Positions 1 to 8,807 are shown, counted from the stretch's first letter. The stretch: DNA of 64,000 nt from Granulosicoccus sp965214025 (GCA_965214025.1 CBDCAW010000053.1:1-64000); one strand, 5' to 3'. The notes: generated by a model not told the origin, from the letters alone. Translations and numbers: made by a program.

Positions 1-314
1 GCCGCATACAGGGTCACGCCCTGAAGTACCTCGCGGCCCGGTGCAAGCCCGCCGATGAGCACGTGGCCTCCCATGGCTGCTGCAGCATCGTGCATGACGA
101 ACACCTCCTTGCCGGGCACCCGCGCAGGCACCAGGTGGCGGGTCGGCTCCAGCGCCAGGTCGTTCTTCCAGTGTTCGCTGAACTCGAACCAGGCACCCTG
201 TACGGTGCGAATCTGCGGATGTGGAAACCAGCCGTAGATGGCTCCGAAAGAACCGAACAGCACCGCCAGACTGACGGCGGAGGCGAAGAACACGACAACA
301 GGAAGTCTATCCAT
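1..314 (-). CDS. Arylsulfotransferase-like membrane-anchored protein (N-terminal part only)
   Basis: The reading frame starts at the ATG at 314 and runs off the left edge, so only about 104 N-terminal residues are present. It begins with a signal anchor (DRLPVVVFFASAVSLAVLFG), followed by a soluble segment containing ALEPTRHLVPAR and a glycine-rich stretch (GGHVLIGGLAPG). This layout, an N-terminal membrane segment, a 'PTRHLVPAR' element and then the first blade of a beta-propeller, resembles arylsulfotransferase-family (ASST-like) proteins that I know from gammaproteobacterial genomes. The enzymatic activity of these relatives is mostly untested. The neighbours are glycan genes. Family assignment is tentative because the propeller core lies outside the window. 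Confidence 0.5.
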   Translation of the reverse strand, partial: MDRLPVVVFFASAVSLAVLFGSFGAIYGWFPHPQIRTVQGAWFEFSEHWKNDLALEPTRHLVPARVPGKEVFVMHDAAAAMGGHVLIGGLAPGREVLQGVTLYA

Positions 315-413
315 TGGGCGGTACATCGGTCGGCTTTAAGGGTTCAGCGTGGTCTGGCTGTCATGCAGGAGCATGGCCTTCTGTCCGTGACCTGACAATG
401 ACAACTCCTGAAA

Positions 414-998
414 TTACACCCAAAGCCCGGCACCCACGGCCACGGTCAGCAGCGAGAGCAGCACGGCGCCGAGCATCAGTGCACCATCGCGTACCGTGAT
501 CGACAGGCCGAACGCCGCGATCGCAGACATCGGTGCGGAGCTGGCGAACGGCACGACTTCCAAAGGCGGCACCGTGATGGCCAGCAGGATGCACAGGAGC
601 GCTGCGATCCGGATGAACGGTTGTCCGGTAAGCCACGGCAGCCGCCCGTGAAACCAGCGATCCAGGCGGGTGGCCACCGGGCGCATGCGTTCGGTACCGG
701 TGCACAGGGTCTTGCTGGGTATCCGGCGCGCGCCGATCCATCTCGGCAGGTACAGCGTGCGCCGGCCGAGCAGCATCTGAATGGCGAACAGCAGGATCAC
801 GAACGCGAGCAGCGTCGGTACGCCTGGAATACCGCCGATGGGTGAAATCTCGATCAGTGCCGGCAGCATCAGGAACGGACCATAGCCACGATGGCCGAAG
901 GCCTGGGTAAGATGTTCCAGAGTCACGTGATCGGCCTGTCTTGCAGCCACCGTCAAGCTGTCGAGCGTGTCGGTCACGGAACTGGCGGGCGTGCTCAT
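414..998 (-). CDS. ExoD-family exopolysaccharide synthesis protein
   Basis: A 194-residue membrane protein. The N-terminal soluble stretch (about residues 1-35) leads into FGHRGYGPFLMLPALIEISP and IGGIPGVPTLLAFVILLFAI, the conserved start of the ExoD family. Later hydrophobic segments lie around residues 125-150 and 165-194. ExoD was described in rhizobia as affecting exopolysaccharide production and alkali tolerance; its biochemical role is unknown. The length is normal for the family. It is divergent from pseB, with about 150 bp between the starts that must hold both promoters. Position next to surface-glycan genes fits a cell-envelope role, but that is inference. Confidence 0.85.
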   Translation of the reverse strand: MSTPASSVTDTLDSLTVAARQADHVTLEHLTQAFGHRGYGPFLMLPALIEISPIGGIPGVPTLLAFVILLFAIQMLLGRRTLYLPRWIGARRIPSKTLCTGTERMRPVATRLDRWFHGRLPWLTGQPFIRIAALLCILLAITVPPLEVVPFASSAPMSAIAAFGLSITVRDGALMLGAVLLSLLTVAVGAGLWV

Positions 999-1150
999 TC
1001 ACAAGGGCCTGTCATCAACTGGCTAATGGGTGCTGCCCGATCCCCCTTTGTTCGTCCCGCAAGGCAGCAGTGGGCGAACTGTAGCAGGCATGGATACTGC
1101 ACAGAGCGCCACAAGTGCCGGTTTTGCCGCTGCCCGATGAACGATTGCCC

Positions 1151-2164
1151 ATGAACGCATCCGAACTGCTCAAGAACTCAGTGATTCTCGTCACCGGTGG
1201 CACGGGTTCGTTCGGTAGCACCTTCATCCGCCGCACGCTGGCGCGCTACAAGCCGCGCAAGATCATCGTCTATTCGCGCGATGAAATGAAACAGTGGAAC
1301 ATGGCGCTGCAATTGAAGCGCGACCCGCGCGTACGCTTCTTCGTCGGCGACGTGCGCGACAAGGATCGCCTCCACCGCGCGCTCAACGGTGTGGATTTCG
1401 TGATTCACGCCGCTGCGATGAAGATCGTACCGACCGCTGAATACAATCCGTTTGAATGCGTCAAGACCAACATCGAGGGCGCGATGAACCTCATCGATGC
1501 CTGCCTGGATCGCGGCGTGAAACGCGTGGTGGCGCTCTCCACCGACAAGGCCAGCAGTCCGGTGAACCTCTACGGTGCCACCAAGCTTGCGTCCGACAAG
1601 CTGTTCGTCGCCAGCAACTCGTACAGCGGCGCGGAAGGCACCGTGTTTTCCGTGGTGCGCTACGGCAACGTCATGGGCTCGCGCGGCTCGGTGATTCCAA
1701 GCTTCTACCGAGCCAGACAGCAACCCAGGTTGCCGATCACCGACCCGCGCATGACGCGCTTCATGATCACGCTCGACCAGGGTGTGGAACTGGTCTGGCA
1801 TGCGCTGGAAGACATGATGGGTGGCGAGATCTACGTGAAGAAGATTCCGTCGATGAGCGTGGTGGATATCGCGCGTGCCGTGGCGCCGGATGCGGAAATA
1901 GACATCATCGGCATTCGCCCCGGAGAGAAGCTGCACGAGGAGATGATCAGCTCTGCGGATTCACTGGGTACGTACGAATACGGCGAACACTTCAAGATCC
2001 TGCCGCCGCTGCATGACTGGAACTCCGACCCGAGGCGTATCAAGGATGGCGTGAAGGTGGCCGAAGGCTTCGAATACGATAGCGAGAACAACTCGGAATG
2101 GATGCCGGTGGAAACCCTGCGTGCGTGGATCGAAGTGCGCAAGAGCGGATTCGCGGTCTCTTGA
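1151..2164 (+). CDS. pseB: UDP-N-acetylglucosamine 4,6-dehydratase (inverting)
   Basis: A 337-residue short-chain dehydrogenase/reductase. It would convert UDP-GlcNAc to the 4-keto-6-deoxy-L-altro sugar, the first step of pseudaminic acid synthesis. Visible are the NAD(P)-binding motif VTGGTGSFGSTF near the N terminus, HAAAMKIVPTAEYNP, STDKASSPVNLYGATKLASD (the family's variant of the Y-x-x-x-K catalytic pair) and IRPGEKLHEEM near the C terminus, all PseB-like. The ATG at 1151 gives the canonical N terminus; an earlier in-frame start at 1115 would add 12 unsupported residues. pseC follows after one base, so the two are surely co-transcribed. Confidence 0.95.
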   Translation: MNASELLKNSVILVTGGTGSFGSTFIRRTLARYKPRKIIVYSRDEMKQWNMALQLKRDPRVRFFVGDVRDKDRLHRALNGVDFVIHAAAMKIVPTAEYNPFECVKTNIEGAMNLIDACLDRGVKRVVALSTDKASSPVNLYGATKLASDKLFVASNSYSGAEGTVFSVVRYGNVMGSRGSVIPSFYRARQQPRLPITDPRMTRFMITLDQGVELVWHALEDMMGGEIYVKKIPSMSVVDIARAVAPDAEIDIIGIRPGEKLHEEMISSADSLGTYEYGEHFKILPPLHDWNSDPRRIKDGVKVAEGFEYDSENNSEWMPVETLRAWIEVRKSGFAVS

Positions 2165-2165
2165 T

Positions 2166-3362
2166 ATGAGTGGCGGGCCCGTACTGCCGTATGGGCGTCA
2201 GGAAATCACCGACGCCGATATCGAGGCCGTGCTGAGCACGCTGCGCTCGGACTTCATCACCCAGGGACCACAGGTGAAGGCGTTCGAGGCAAAGCTTGCG
2301 CGCTACTGCGAAGTGGCGCACGCGGTGACCCTGAACAGTGCAACCTCGGCACTGCATGTCGCTTGCCTTGCACTGGATGTCGGGCCCGGCGATGTCGTCT
2401 GGACTTCGCCGGTTTCGTTCGTCGCTTCGGCCAACTGCGCACGCTACTGCGGTGCCGACGTGGATTTCGTCGACGTCGATCCCCTGAGCGGGAACCTGTG
2501 CGTCGCTGCATTGCACGCACGCCTGGTGGCTGCCCGACGGGCCGCCGAGCGCCTGCCGAAGGTCGTCATTCCGGTGCACCTCGGCGGCCGACCCTGCGAC
2601 ATGCAAGCCATCTCGGAACTGGCGGCACAGTTCGGCTTCCGGATCATCGAAGACGCCTCACACGCCATCGGTGCACGCTACCGGGATCAGCCGGTGGGCA
2701 ACTGTGCGTTCAGCGACATCACCGTGTTCAGCTTTCATCCGGTCAAGATCATTACCACGGCAGAGGGCGGAATGGCGACCACCCGGGATGGCGGGCTCGC
2801 CGAACGCATGCAGAGCCTGCGCAGCCATGGCATCGATAAGTCCGAAGAAATGCAAGCAAGGCACCCCGAAGAGCCCTGGTTCTATGAGCAGACGGAGCTA
2901 GGTTTCAATTACCGTCTACCCGACGTGCTCGCCACGCTGGGCATCAGCCAGCTTGATCGGTTGGATCAATACATCGGGCATCGTCAACGGTTGGCCGAAC
3001 GTTATGCCGAGCAGCTTGACGGCTTGCCGCTGGGCTTGCCATCCGTGCCGGCAGGCACTCGTTCCGCCTGGCATCTGTATGCCGTGAGTACCGCACGGGT
3101 GGTTTCCGGTTCCGCGCAGCCGAACGTCACGCAGCGGCGTCTGAACCTTTATCGTCACCTGCGCGAGCAAGGCATCGGCGTGGCGGTTCACTACATTCCG
3201 ATTCACACGCAACCGGATTACCATGCCCTGGGCTTCGTGGCGGGAGACTTTCCGGCGGCCGAGGCGTATTACGCGGGCACCTTGAGCCTGCCGATCTTCG
3301 GTGCGATGACGTTCACCGAGCAGGATCGTGTCGTGGCGGCGGTGGCCCGCTGGGCGGAATAA
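2166..3362 (+). CDS. pseC: UDP-4-amino-4,6-dideoxy-N-acetyl-beta-L-altrosamine transaminase
   Basis: A 398-residue PLP-dependent DegT/DnrJ/EryC1 aminotransferase that would aminate the PseB product. The PLP-binding lysine is in FSFHPVKIITTAEGG. Upstream are LNSATSALHVACLAL and TSPVSFVASANCARYCGA, and the C-terminal substrate region contains GIGVAVHYIPIHTQPDYHALG, all typical of PseC. The ATG at 2166 starts one base after the pseB stop. The later pathway genes (pseF, pseG, pseH, pseI) are not in this window, so they must lie elsewhere or the sugar made here ends as a simpler product. The Maf gene just downstream, on the opposite strand, supports a flagellar glycan role. Confidence 0.93.
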   Translation: MSGGPVLPYGRQEITDADIEAVLSTLRSDFITQGPQVKAFEAKLARYCEVAHAVTLNSATSALHVACLALDVGPGDVVWTSPVSFVASANCARYCGADVDFVDVDPLSGNLCVAALHARLVAARRAAERLPKVVIPVHLGGRPCDMQAISELAAQFGFRIIEDASHAIGARYRDQPVGNCAFSDITVFSFHPVKIITTAEGGMATTRDGGLAERMQSLRSHGIDKSEEMQARHPEEPWFYEQTELGFNYRLPDVLATLGISQLDRLDQYIGHRQRLAERYAEQLDGLPLGLPSVPAGTRSAWHLYAVSTARVVSGSAQPNVTQRRLNLYRHLREQGIGVAVHYIPIHTQPDYHALGFVAGDFPAAEAYYAGTLSLPIFGAMTFTEQDRVVAAVARWAE

Positions 3363-3367
3363 GGCCA

Positions 3368-3628
3368 CTACCGTGAGATCGCGGGTTCCACCTCCACCAG
3401 CGGCAACAACACGTATTCCAGCTCGTCCGCCAGAGCGATCAGGTCTTGCGACTGCTGATAGTTCAGCGCCCGGGCAAGGCTGCGTTGCACACGATGCGCC
3501 CGGTCGGCAGGCAGCCATTCCAGTGGCTCACCGACGGATTCGAGCAGCGCCATCAGCAGGCTGCTCGCCTCGGCTTGCCGGCCCAGCCGTAGCTTCTGCC
3601 CGCAGCGCGACACCTGCTCGCGAATCAT
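3368..3628 (-). CDS. Hypothetical protein, coupled to the Maf glycosyltransferase
   Basis: An 86-residue, mostly helical, leucine- and glutamate-rich protein with no signal peptide or membrane segment. I do not recognise the family. Its ATG at 3628 overlaps the stop codon of the upstream Maf gene (ATGA), a strong sign of translational coupling, so the two proteins are probably made together. Size and helical content would suit a flagellar-assembly accessory or chaperone, but no motif demonstrates this. It converges on pseC with only 5 bp between the stop codons. Confidence 0.7.
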   Translation of the reverse strand: MIREQVSRCGQKLRLGRQAEASSLLMALLESVGEPLEWLPADRAHRVQRSLARALNYQQSQDLIALADELEYVLLPLVEVEPAISR

Positions 3629-4962
3629 GCGAGTGCCTCGTGGGTCACACCGGCAATGCGGGCGCTGTACTGCCCGATGTTGATGAATCGGCAGCGCTCG
3701 CAGAGCTCTGATCCGATGAACGCTTCCAGGTCCCGGTAGTAGCTGACGAAACTCACCTGTGATGCGATGGGTCGGTCATCGTAGCTTCTGACGGTCACAC
3801 CTGCGGCGTTGTCCACCGGTGCGGCCCGGCAGAACGCCGAGGCACTGGCATGCGTGCCGTTGAATGGAAAGCCGAAATCGGCGCCCGCGAGATAGAGAGT
3901 CTTCGCCCCCATGCGTACCGCCAGATCGGTGGCGGGATGAATCACGCTACCGGAGGTGAACAGGCTGGTGTGGGCCACCCGTTCGCGTAGCGAGGCATAG
4001 CGTGAGTGCGTGGTATACGCCACATAACGCTCATGGGGCCAGAGTTGCAGGACGTCGGGATGCGCCTGGGGAAAGTAGACCAGGGATGTCGTCTTCAGTG
4101 CAGCGATATCCACATCGAAGAAGCGCCTCACGGCAGCCTGCGGGTCCAGCGTGACGACGCAGTCGGGTTGTGTACCGGCATTCAGCAAGGGTTGCAGTGC
4201 TGCATCGACACAGATCACTCGTGCGCCCTGTCGTCGCAGCTGGCCGATCCGCTCCGTCGACCGGTCCAGAGACGGGCCGGCAGCCACGACGACGGCCGTT
4301 TCACAGGTGCGTGAGAACAGCATCGCCACATCCGGGTCGGCCGCCACCGTGGTCTCGTTCGCCCTCATGTTGTCGCGTGTGAGGGTTTCGCGTGTGGCCA
4401 GGTGGTCACTCGCATGGTCGGCGGTGAGTGTCTGCAGTAGCCGATCTCGCAGGCGTTCGGCAGCGGGTTCGGCAAGCGTGAGCAAGGGTGTGGTGATGGC
4501 ATGGCGAGCCGCGACTTCGCCGTGCTCGCTCGCCAGGGTCAGCTTCACCGCCGGGTGTCGCAGCCAGGTGCTCTGCTCGACCACATCGAGCATCGTGCCG
4601 AACAGGCTGGTGTTCAACAGCACCACCTCGAGCTTCCCGTACGGTGACAGGCGTTGCAACAACAACTCGGGCAGACCGCCCATGCCGACACCGTACAGCG
4701 TTACCGCATCGTTGACCCTGCGCAGGTGAGCGACCTGGAGTTCGGCTTCCGCGTCCGGTTGCCAGGCGCTGGCCAGACGAATACCTCGAGCCGACAAGGT
4801 CTGTACCGGACCTGCCGTGTCGAGCTCCAGTTGCCTGAACGGTGGTGCAGAGCGGAGTCGTCGTGCCACGTCCGGCCAGCGTTCGGCAATGATGGATCTT
4901 GCCTGGTCGCCAGGCATGGCAGTAGTGATGTGAGCGGTGCTCGGCATGCCGTGATGAAGCAC
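3625..4962 (-). CDS. Motility-associated factor (Maf) glycosyltransferase-like protein
   Basis: A 445-residue protein whose central part matches the Maf/DUF115 (MptE-like) domain: ETAVVVAAGPSLDRSTERIG, GARVICVDAALQPLLNAGTQ, PDCVVTLDPQ, FTSGSVIHPATDLAVRMGAK and LYLAGADFGFPFNGTHA. Maf proteins attach nonulosonic acids such as pseudaminic acid to flagellin before export. The partner pseB and pseC lie next door. The longest frame starts with GTG at 4962; an ATG at 4947 would shorten it by five residues and neither has a clear ribosome binding site. The downstream 86-residue gene overlaps its stop codon. Acceptor and sugar specificity cannot be read from the sequence. Confidence 0.87.
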   Translation of the reverse strand: MLHHGMPSTAHITTAMPGDQARSIIAERWPDVARRLRSAPPFRQLELDTAGPVQTLSARGIRLASAWQPDAEAELQVAHLRRVNDAVTLYGVGMGGLPELLLQRLSPYGKLEVVLLNTSLFGTMLDVVEQSTWLRHPAVKLTLASEHGEVAARHAITTPLLTLAEPAAERLRDRLLQTLTADHASDHLATRETLTRDNMRANETTVAADPDVAMLFSRTCETAVVVAAGPSLDRSTERIGQLRRQGARVICVDAALQPLLNAGTQPDCVVTLDPQAAVRRFFDVDIAALKTTSLVYFPQAHPDVLQLWPHERYVAYTTHSRYASLRERVAHTSLFTSGSVIHPATDLAVRMGAKTLYLAGADFGFPFNGTHASASAFCRAAPVDNAAGVTVRSYDDRPIASQVSFVSYYRDLEAFIGSELCERCRFINIGQYSARIAGVTHEALA

Positions 4963-5019
4963 GATGCATACCGTGCGTCACAGCGGCATGGCGCTGCTGC
5001 AGGCGTACGCGGCAATTTG

Positions 5020-5048
5020 TTGACATATGGAAAGGATATAGGTAGAAC
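5020..5048 (+). promoter_or_regulatory. Sigma70-type promoter of the ABC transporter/DhaKL operon
   Basis: TTGACA at 5020-5025 and TAGAAC at 5043-5048 are separated by 17 bp. The pair sits about 75 bp upstream of the binding-protein gene and is followed at once by a candidate operator. Confidence 0.6.
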
Positions 5049-5049
5049 C

Positions 5050-5071
5050 TTCATGGCACTTGTTCCATGAA
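5050..5071. promoter_or_regulatory. Inverted repeat, candidate operator of the sugar operon
   Basis: TTCATGG and CCATGAA form perfect 7-bp arms around an 8-bp spacer, directly downstream of the predicted -10 element. Position and symmetry suit a repressor site that would block initiation. No regulator gene is adjacent, so the cognate protein is unknown. Confidence 0.45.
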
Positions 5072-5123
5072 TTTCCAGATGCCGAGGCCATGGCCTCGTC
5101 GTGGTCTACGCAAAGGAGTCGAC

Positions 5124-6581
5124 ATGTCCCGCAGGTTCAGCTCGTGTTTTCTGGCCTCTTCCCTGTGCACTGCCCTGTCGCTGGCCCTGCCGCTGGCGGC
5201 CACGGCTCAACAGGAAGACCACCCGCTGGCCGGCAAGTCGATCGACATGACGGTGCTGGGTATCGGCGGCTGGCTGCCAAGCAGCCTCGGGGCCGACATG
5301 GCGAAGGAGCTGTTCCGCCCCTACGCGAAGGAGAACTACGATTACGACGTCAGCTTCAGTTTCTCCGAAGCTCCGTTCTCGCAGCTGTTCCAGAAGGCCG
5401 CGTCATCGCTGGCCACCCGCTCCAACGAATTCAACATCATCATCAGCGACAGCCAGTGGCTCGGCGCGTTCGCCGAGCCCGGCTGGATCGTCAACATGAA
5501 CGATGTCATCGCCGACAACCCGGAACTCGATATCGACTGGTACGACCCTATAGTCGTCAGTACCTATATGACCTACCCGGACGGCTCCGACCAACTCTGG
5601 GGTTTGCCGCAGGAAGGTGACGTGATGGCGCTGTTCCTGCGCAAGGACCTGTTCGAGAACCCCGACGAGCAGAAGGCGTTCGAGGCAGAGTACGGGCGCC
5701 CGTTGCCGACCACCTTCGAGGACTTCGAAGCGCTCACCATGAGCGAATACGAAGACGTGGCGAAGTTCTTCACGCGTCCCGACGACGAGCTCTACGGCTC
5801 GGCCATGCAGTTCGCCAAGGAATACGATTTCGCATCGATGAACCTGTACCCCTTCATGTTCTCGATGGGCGGTGACATCTGGGATCAGGACACCGGCCAG
5901 GTGCAGGGCATACTCGACAGTGAGATAAACGCCGAGGCCATGGTATGGAACAAGCGCATGCTCGACTACATGCCGCCCGGCGCGCAGAACTACGGCATCG
6001 CGCAGGTGGTGGACATCTTCGCGCAGGGCAAGGTGGCTTCCGCGTTCCAGTGGGCTGCCGTCGGCCTCGGCATGATCAACGACGAGAACCGCGATGATGT
6101 GATGGTGGTACCGCCACCAGTGTTCGAACGCGCCGACGGCACGATGGATCGCACCTACGCGATGGGTGGGCAACCCTGGGTGCTCAACGCGTTCAACACG
6201 CCCGATCAGCAACGCGTGGCCATCGACTTCCTCAAGTGGTGGTACCTGCCTGAGACTCAGGTGGAATTCGCGCGCCGCGGGGGCAACCCGACGACGAAAG
6301 AGGCCATGACCGACCCGGAATTCGAGAGCATCAATCCGTGGAACCGGGCCTACAAGTACATGTTGCAGGAAGATCGTGCCCGCGACTTCTGGCATGAGCC
6401 GGTCTATTCGGAAATGTTGTCCACCCAGCAGGAGGCCTTCACTGCGTTCACGTCCGGTCAGGTCGACGATCCGCTGAAGGCGCTGGTCTGGGTGGCTTGC
6501 GAGCAGCAGAAGATACTGAACGATGCCGGCCGTTCGGACATCGAACCGTCACGTGAGTGCCGACGGGCACGTCTGCAATAA
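5124..6581 (+). CDS. ABC transporter sugar/polyol-binding protein (family 1)
   Basis: A 485-residue periplasmic solute-binding protein. The signal peptide runs from MSRRFSSCF to an ATAQQ cleavage region near residue 26. The mature part has the two-lobe architecture of family 1 binding proteins; recognisable stretches are NIIISDSQWLGAFAEPGWIV, YGSAMQFAKEYD, KVASAFQWAAVG and GGQPWVLNAF. The ATG at 5124 is preceded by AAAGGAG, an excellent ribosome binding site, whereas the longer frame from 5067 lacks one. It is the first gene of a run through the Gfo/Idh dehydrogenase. The ligand is unknown; the DHA-kinase-like genes downstream suggest a short sugar or polyol. Confidence 0.92.
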   Translation: MSRRFSSCFLASSLCTALSLALPLAATAQQEDHPLAGKSIDMTVLGIGGWLPSSLGADMAKELFRPYAKENYDYDVSFSFSEAPFSQLFQKAASSLATRSNEFNIIISDSQWLGAFAEPGWIVNMNDVIADNPELDIDWYDPIVVSTYMTYPDGSDQLWGLPQEGDVMALFLRKDLFENPDEQKAFEAEYGRPLPTTFEDFEALTMSEYEDVAKFFTRPDDELYGSAMQFAKEYDFASMNLYPFMFSMGGDIWDQDTGQVQGILDSEINAEAMVWNKRMLDYMPPGAQNYGIAQVVDIFAQGKVASAFQWAAVGLGMINDENRDDVMVVPPPVFERADGTMDRTYAMGGQPWVLNAFNTPDQQRVAIDFLKWWYLPETQVEFARRGGNPTTKEAMTDPEFESINPWNRAYKYMLQEDRARDFWHEPVYSEMLSTQQEAFTAFTSGQVDDPLKALVWVACEQQKILNDAGRSDIEPSRECRRARLQ

Positions 6582-6625
6582 GGGTTCCCGAAGGGTTCCC
6601 GAAAGGTCCTCGAAGGATTCTCGAA
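6582..6625. repeat. Four imperfect 11-bp direct repeats after the binding-protein gene
   Basis: Immediately after the stop codon come GGGTTCCCGAA twice exactly, then AGGTCCTCGAA and GGATTCTCGAA. Each unit holds a small inverted element (TTC..GAA), so the transcript can fold locally. This is where binding-protein operons often carry structures that protect the 5' message or reduce read-through; that role is inferred. Confidence 0.75.
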
Positions 6626-6674
6626 CTACTGCGAGGTCTGTTTCCGGCATGAGGCCACTTCCCGGAGTTTCGGT

Positions 6675-7616
6675 ATGAATCAGACGGTGCCGATGCGCCC
6701 CTCGGTCGCAGCACGCCTGCGTCATCTGTTCGATGACGCACGCTTGTTTCCGTTGCTGCTGATCCTGCCGGCACTGTTGTTCTTCCTGATCTGGAACCTC
6801 ATTCCGGTGCTCTGGCTCATCGGACTGAGCTTCTACGATTACTCACTGAAGCTCGGCCAGCCGCCGAGCTTTGCCGGGCTAGACAACTTCATCGATATCG
6901 CCTTCGACTTCGGTGTCTGGGAGAGCCTGTCGCGAACCTTTGTCTGGGTCGGCCTGTCGGTCGGCATCGAGACGGTGCTCGGTGCCTTGCTCGGCATCCT
7001 GTTCTGGGGTAGTGCCGGCCTGCCGGGCCGACGCATCGCGCTGACCTTGCTGTTCACGCCGATGATCATCACGCCGGTTGCGGCCGGTGCGTTCTATCAG
7101 TACCTCTATGAACCTACGTTCGGCATCTTCAACCACGTACTCGGGTTGTTCGGTACCAACATCGATTTCATCGGTGATCGAGACTGGGCCTTCGCGGCGG
7201 TGCTGGCAGTGGACATCTGGATGTGGACGCCCTTCATGATCCTGATCACCCTCGCGGCGCTCGGATCGGTACCGAAGGCCGAGCTCGAAGCTGCAGAGAT
7301 CGACCGATTGTCGTGGTTCAAGCGCTTCTGGCACATCATATTGCCACGAGCGAAGTTCATCCTGATGCTGGGCATTCTTCTACGCACCATCGAATCGTTC
7401 AAGACCATGGACCTCATCTACCTGATGACGCAGGGTGGCCCCGGCAACAGCACCGAGCTGATCGCCCTGTCGCTCTACCGCAAGGCATTCGACTCCTTCC
7501 AGATGGGCTGGTCGTCGGCGCTCGCACTGATACTGCTGCTCACGGCGATCGCATTCACTTCGATCTACCTGTACATACTCAACCTGAACAGCCGCCAGCA
7601 GGAGGTGATCAGTTGA
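6675..7616 (+). CDS. ABC transporter permease, MalF-like
   Basis: A 313-residue inner-membrane permease with about six hydrophobic segments. The first is LFPLLLILPALLFFLIWNLI and the last is ALALILLLTAIAFTSIYLYI. The coupling (EAA) loop is ELEAAEIDRLSWFKRFWHII followed by LPRAKF, which docks on the ATPases. PTFGIFNHVLGLFG and IYLMTQGGPGNSTELIALSL are typical of carbohydrate permeases of the first type. The gene is intact. It pairs with the frameshifted permease downstream to form the channel of the importer. Confidence 0.93.
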   Translation: MNQTVPMRPSVAARLRHLFDDARLFPLLLILPALLFFLIWNLIPVLWLIGLSFYDYSLKLGQPPSFAGLDNFIDIAFDFGVWESLSRTFVWVGLSVGIETVLGALLGILFWGSAGLPGRRIALTLLFTPMIITPVAAGAFYQYLYEPTFGIFNHVLGLFGTNIDFIGDRDWAFAAVLAVDIWMWTPFMILITLAALGSVPKAELEAAEIDRLSWFKRFWHIILPRAKFILMLGILLRTIESFKTMDLIYLMTQGGPGNSTELIALSLYRKAFDSFQMGWSSALALILLLTAIAFTSIYLYILNLNSRQQEVIS

Positions 7617-7662
7617 TCAGGGTGCTCAACCACGATCGCTCACGCGCCGGCGCGCCAACGGC

Positions 7663-8486
7663 ATGAAGCGCCACCTCTATCACGCCTGCCTGTGGCTGGT
7701 TGCGCTTGTCTTCTTCGCGCCGATCCTGTGGATATTCCTCAGCTCCTTCAAGACGGTGCGCGGCATCCTGGCCACACCACCGCAATTCCTGTTCACGCCG
7801 ACGCTGTCGAACTACGTGGATCTCTTCGAACGGCCCAACGTGCTGCCGTATCTGATGAACAGCATACTGATCTCCACCACGGCACTCGTCATCGCCATCG
7901 TGGTGTCGTTCCTTGCGGCCTACAGCTTTTCACGCTTCCAGCCGAAGGGCACCGACCTGGCCATGTTCCTGTTGCTGTCGGTGCGCATGGTGCCGGCTGC
8001 CGCGGTGATCATCCCGGTGTATCTCATGTATGTGGCATTCGGCTGGAAAGGCTCCTGGTGGGGTGTGGTGATGTTCTACGCCATGTTCAGCATTCCGTTC
8101 TCGGTGTGGGATACTGAAGGGCTTCATCGATGGCGTATCCACGCGTTTCGACGAGACGGCGCTGGTCAACGGTGGGGGTCCGCTGGCATACCCTGTTTCG
8201 CGCTGATCCTGCCACAGGTACGGCCCGGCCTCATCGCAGCCTTCATCTTCAACCTGATCTTCGTGTGGAACGAATTCCTGTTCAACTTCATCGTCAGCGG
8301 GCCTCGCAGCACCACCATCCCGGCCTTGCTCGCCACGAACCTGTACGCGAACGCCGGTGTGGACTGGACCTTCATGGCCACGCTCACCTCGGGTGTACAT
8401 GCTGCTGCCGATCGTCCTGATTCTGCTGTTCCAGAAGTATCTGCTGGTGGGCATGACGTTCGGTACCCGTGCGCGGGGAGGTGTGA
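7663..8486 (+). CDS. ABC transporter permease, MalG-like (frameshifted as given)
   Basis: The start (FFAPILWIFLSSFKTVRGIL) and the core (FIFNLIFVWNEFLFNFIVSG) are typical of the second sugar permease. Four frame changes are needed. After SIPFSVW the sense continues one frame over (LKGFIDGVSTRFDETALVNG, the EAA loop) because of an extra G at 8108-8110. The original frame returns after the G5 run at 8174-8178 with ILPQVRPGL. An extra G at 8391-8393 precedes VYMLLPIVLILLFQKYLL. The G4 at 8475-8478, read as three, gives a stop at 8484-8486 overlapping the next ATG. The corrected protein is about 272 residues, the normal family length, so sequence error is more likely than gene death. Confidence 0.8.
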
Positions 8487-8807
8487 TGCGCAAGGGTACG
8501 TTCGCCACGCGCATGCAGGCGATCCTCGTGGTCGCCATGCTGCTGAGCTTCGCGCTGATGACACAGCAGCTCGACACCTTCATCGATGTCGGCGACATCG
8601 AGATCGATGTGGGCCTCGTGCTCTACCAGAGCGGGGCTCGTGCTCCTGATCGTATCGGCGATCCTGCAGATCGCCTTCGGCAACATTCCGTCGAGTGCCG
8701 GTTTCGGTCAGTCCATGCGCCTGCTCGGCATCACGTTGCTCATCGTCGCCATCGTGTTCGGCCTGGGCATCGTGCTGGCACCCTTTCTGACGCAGCTGGG
8801 TCGTTGA
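8486..8807 (+). CDS. Small membrane protein of the ABC operon (frameshifted as given)
   Basis: About 106 residues after correction, with three hydrophobic segments: MQAILVVAMLLSFALM, LVLLIVSAILQIAFG and LLGITLLIVAIVFGLGIVL. The ATG at 8486 overlaps the corrected stop of the permease, and the stop lies 3 bp before the first ATPase gene. One extra G in the run at 8633-8636 breaks the frame between DVGLVLYQSG and LVLLIVSA. I do not recognise the family. Small membrane proteins (for example DUF2160) are found in glycerol-type ABC operons, so an accessory transporter subunit is a reasonable guess; two-component permeases normally need no such subunit. Confidence 0.65.
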
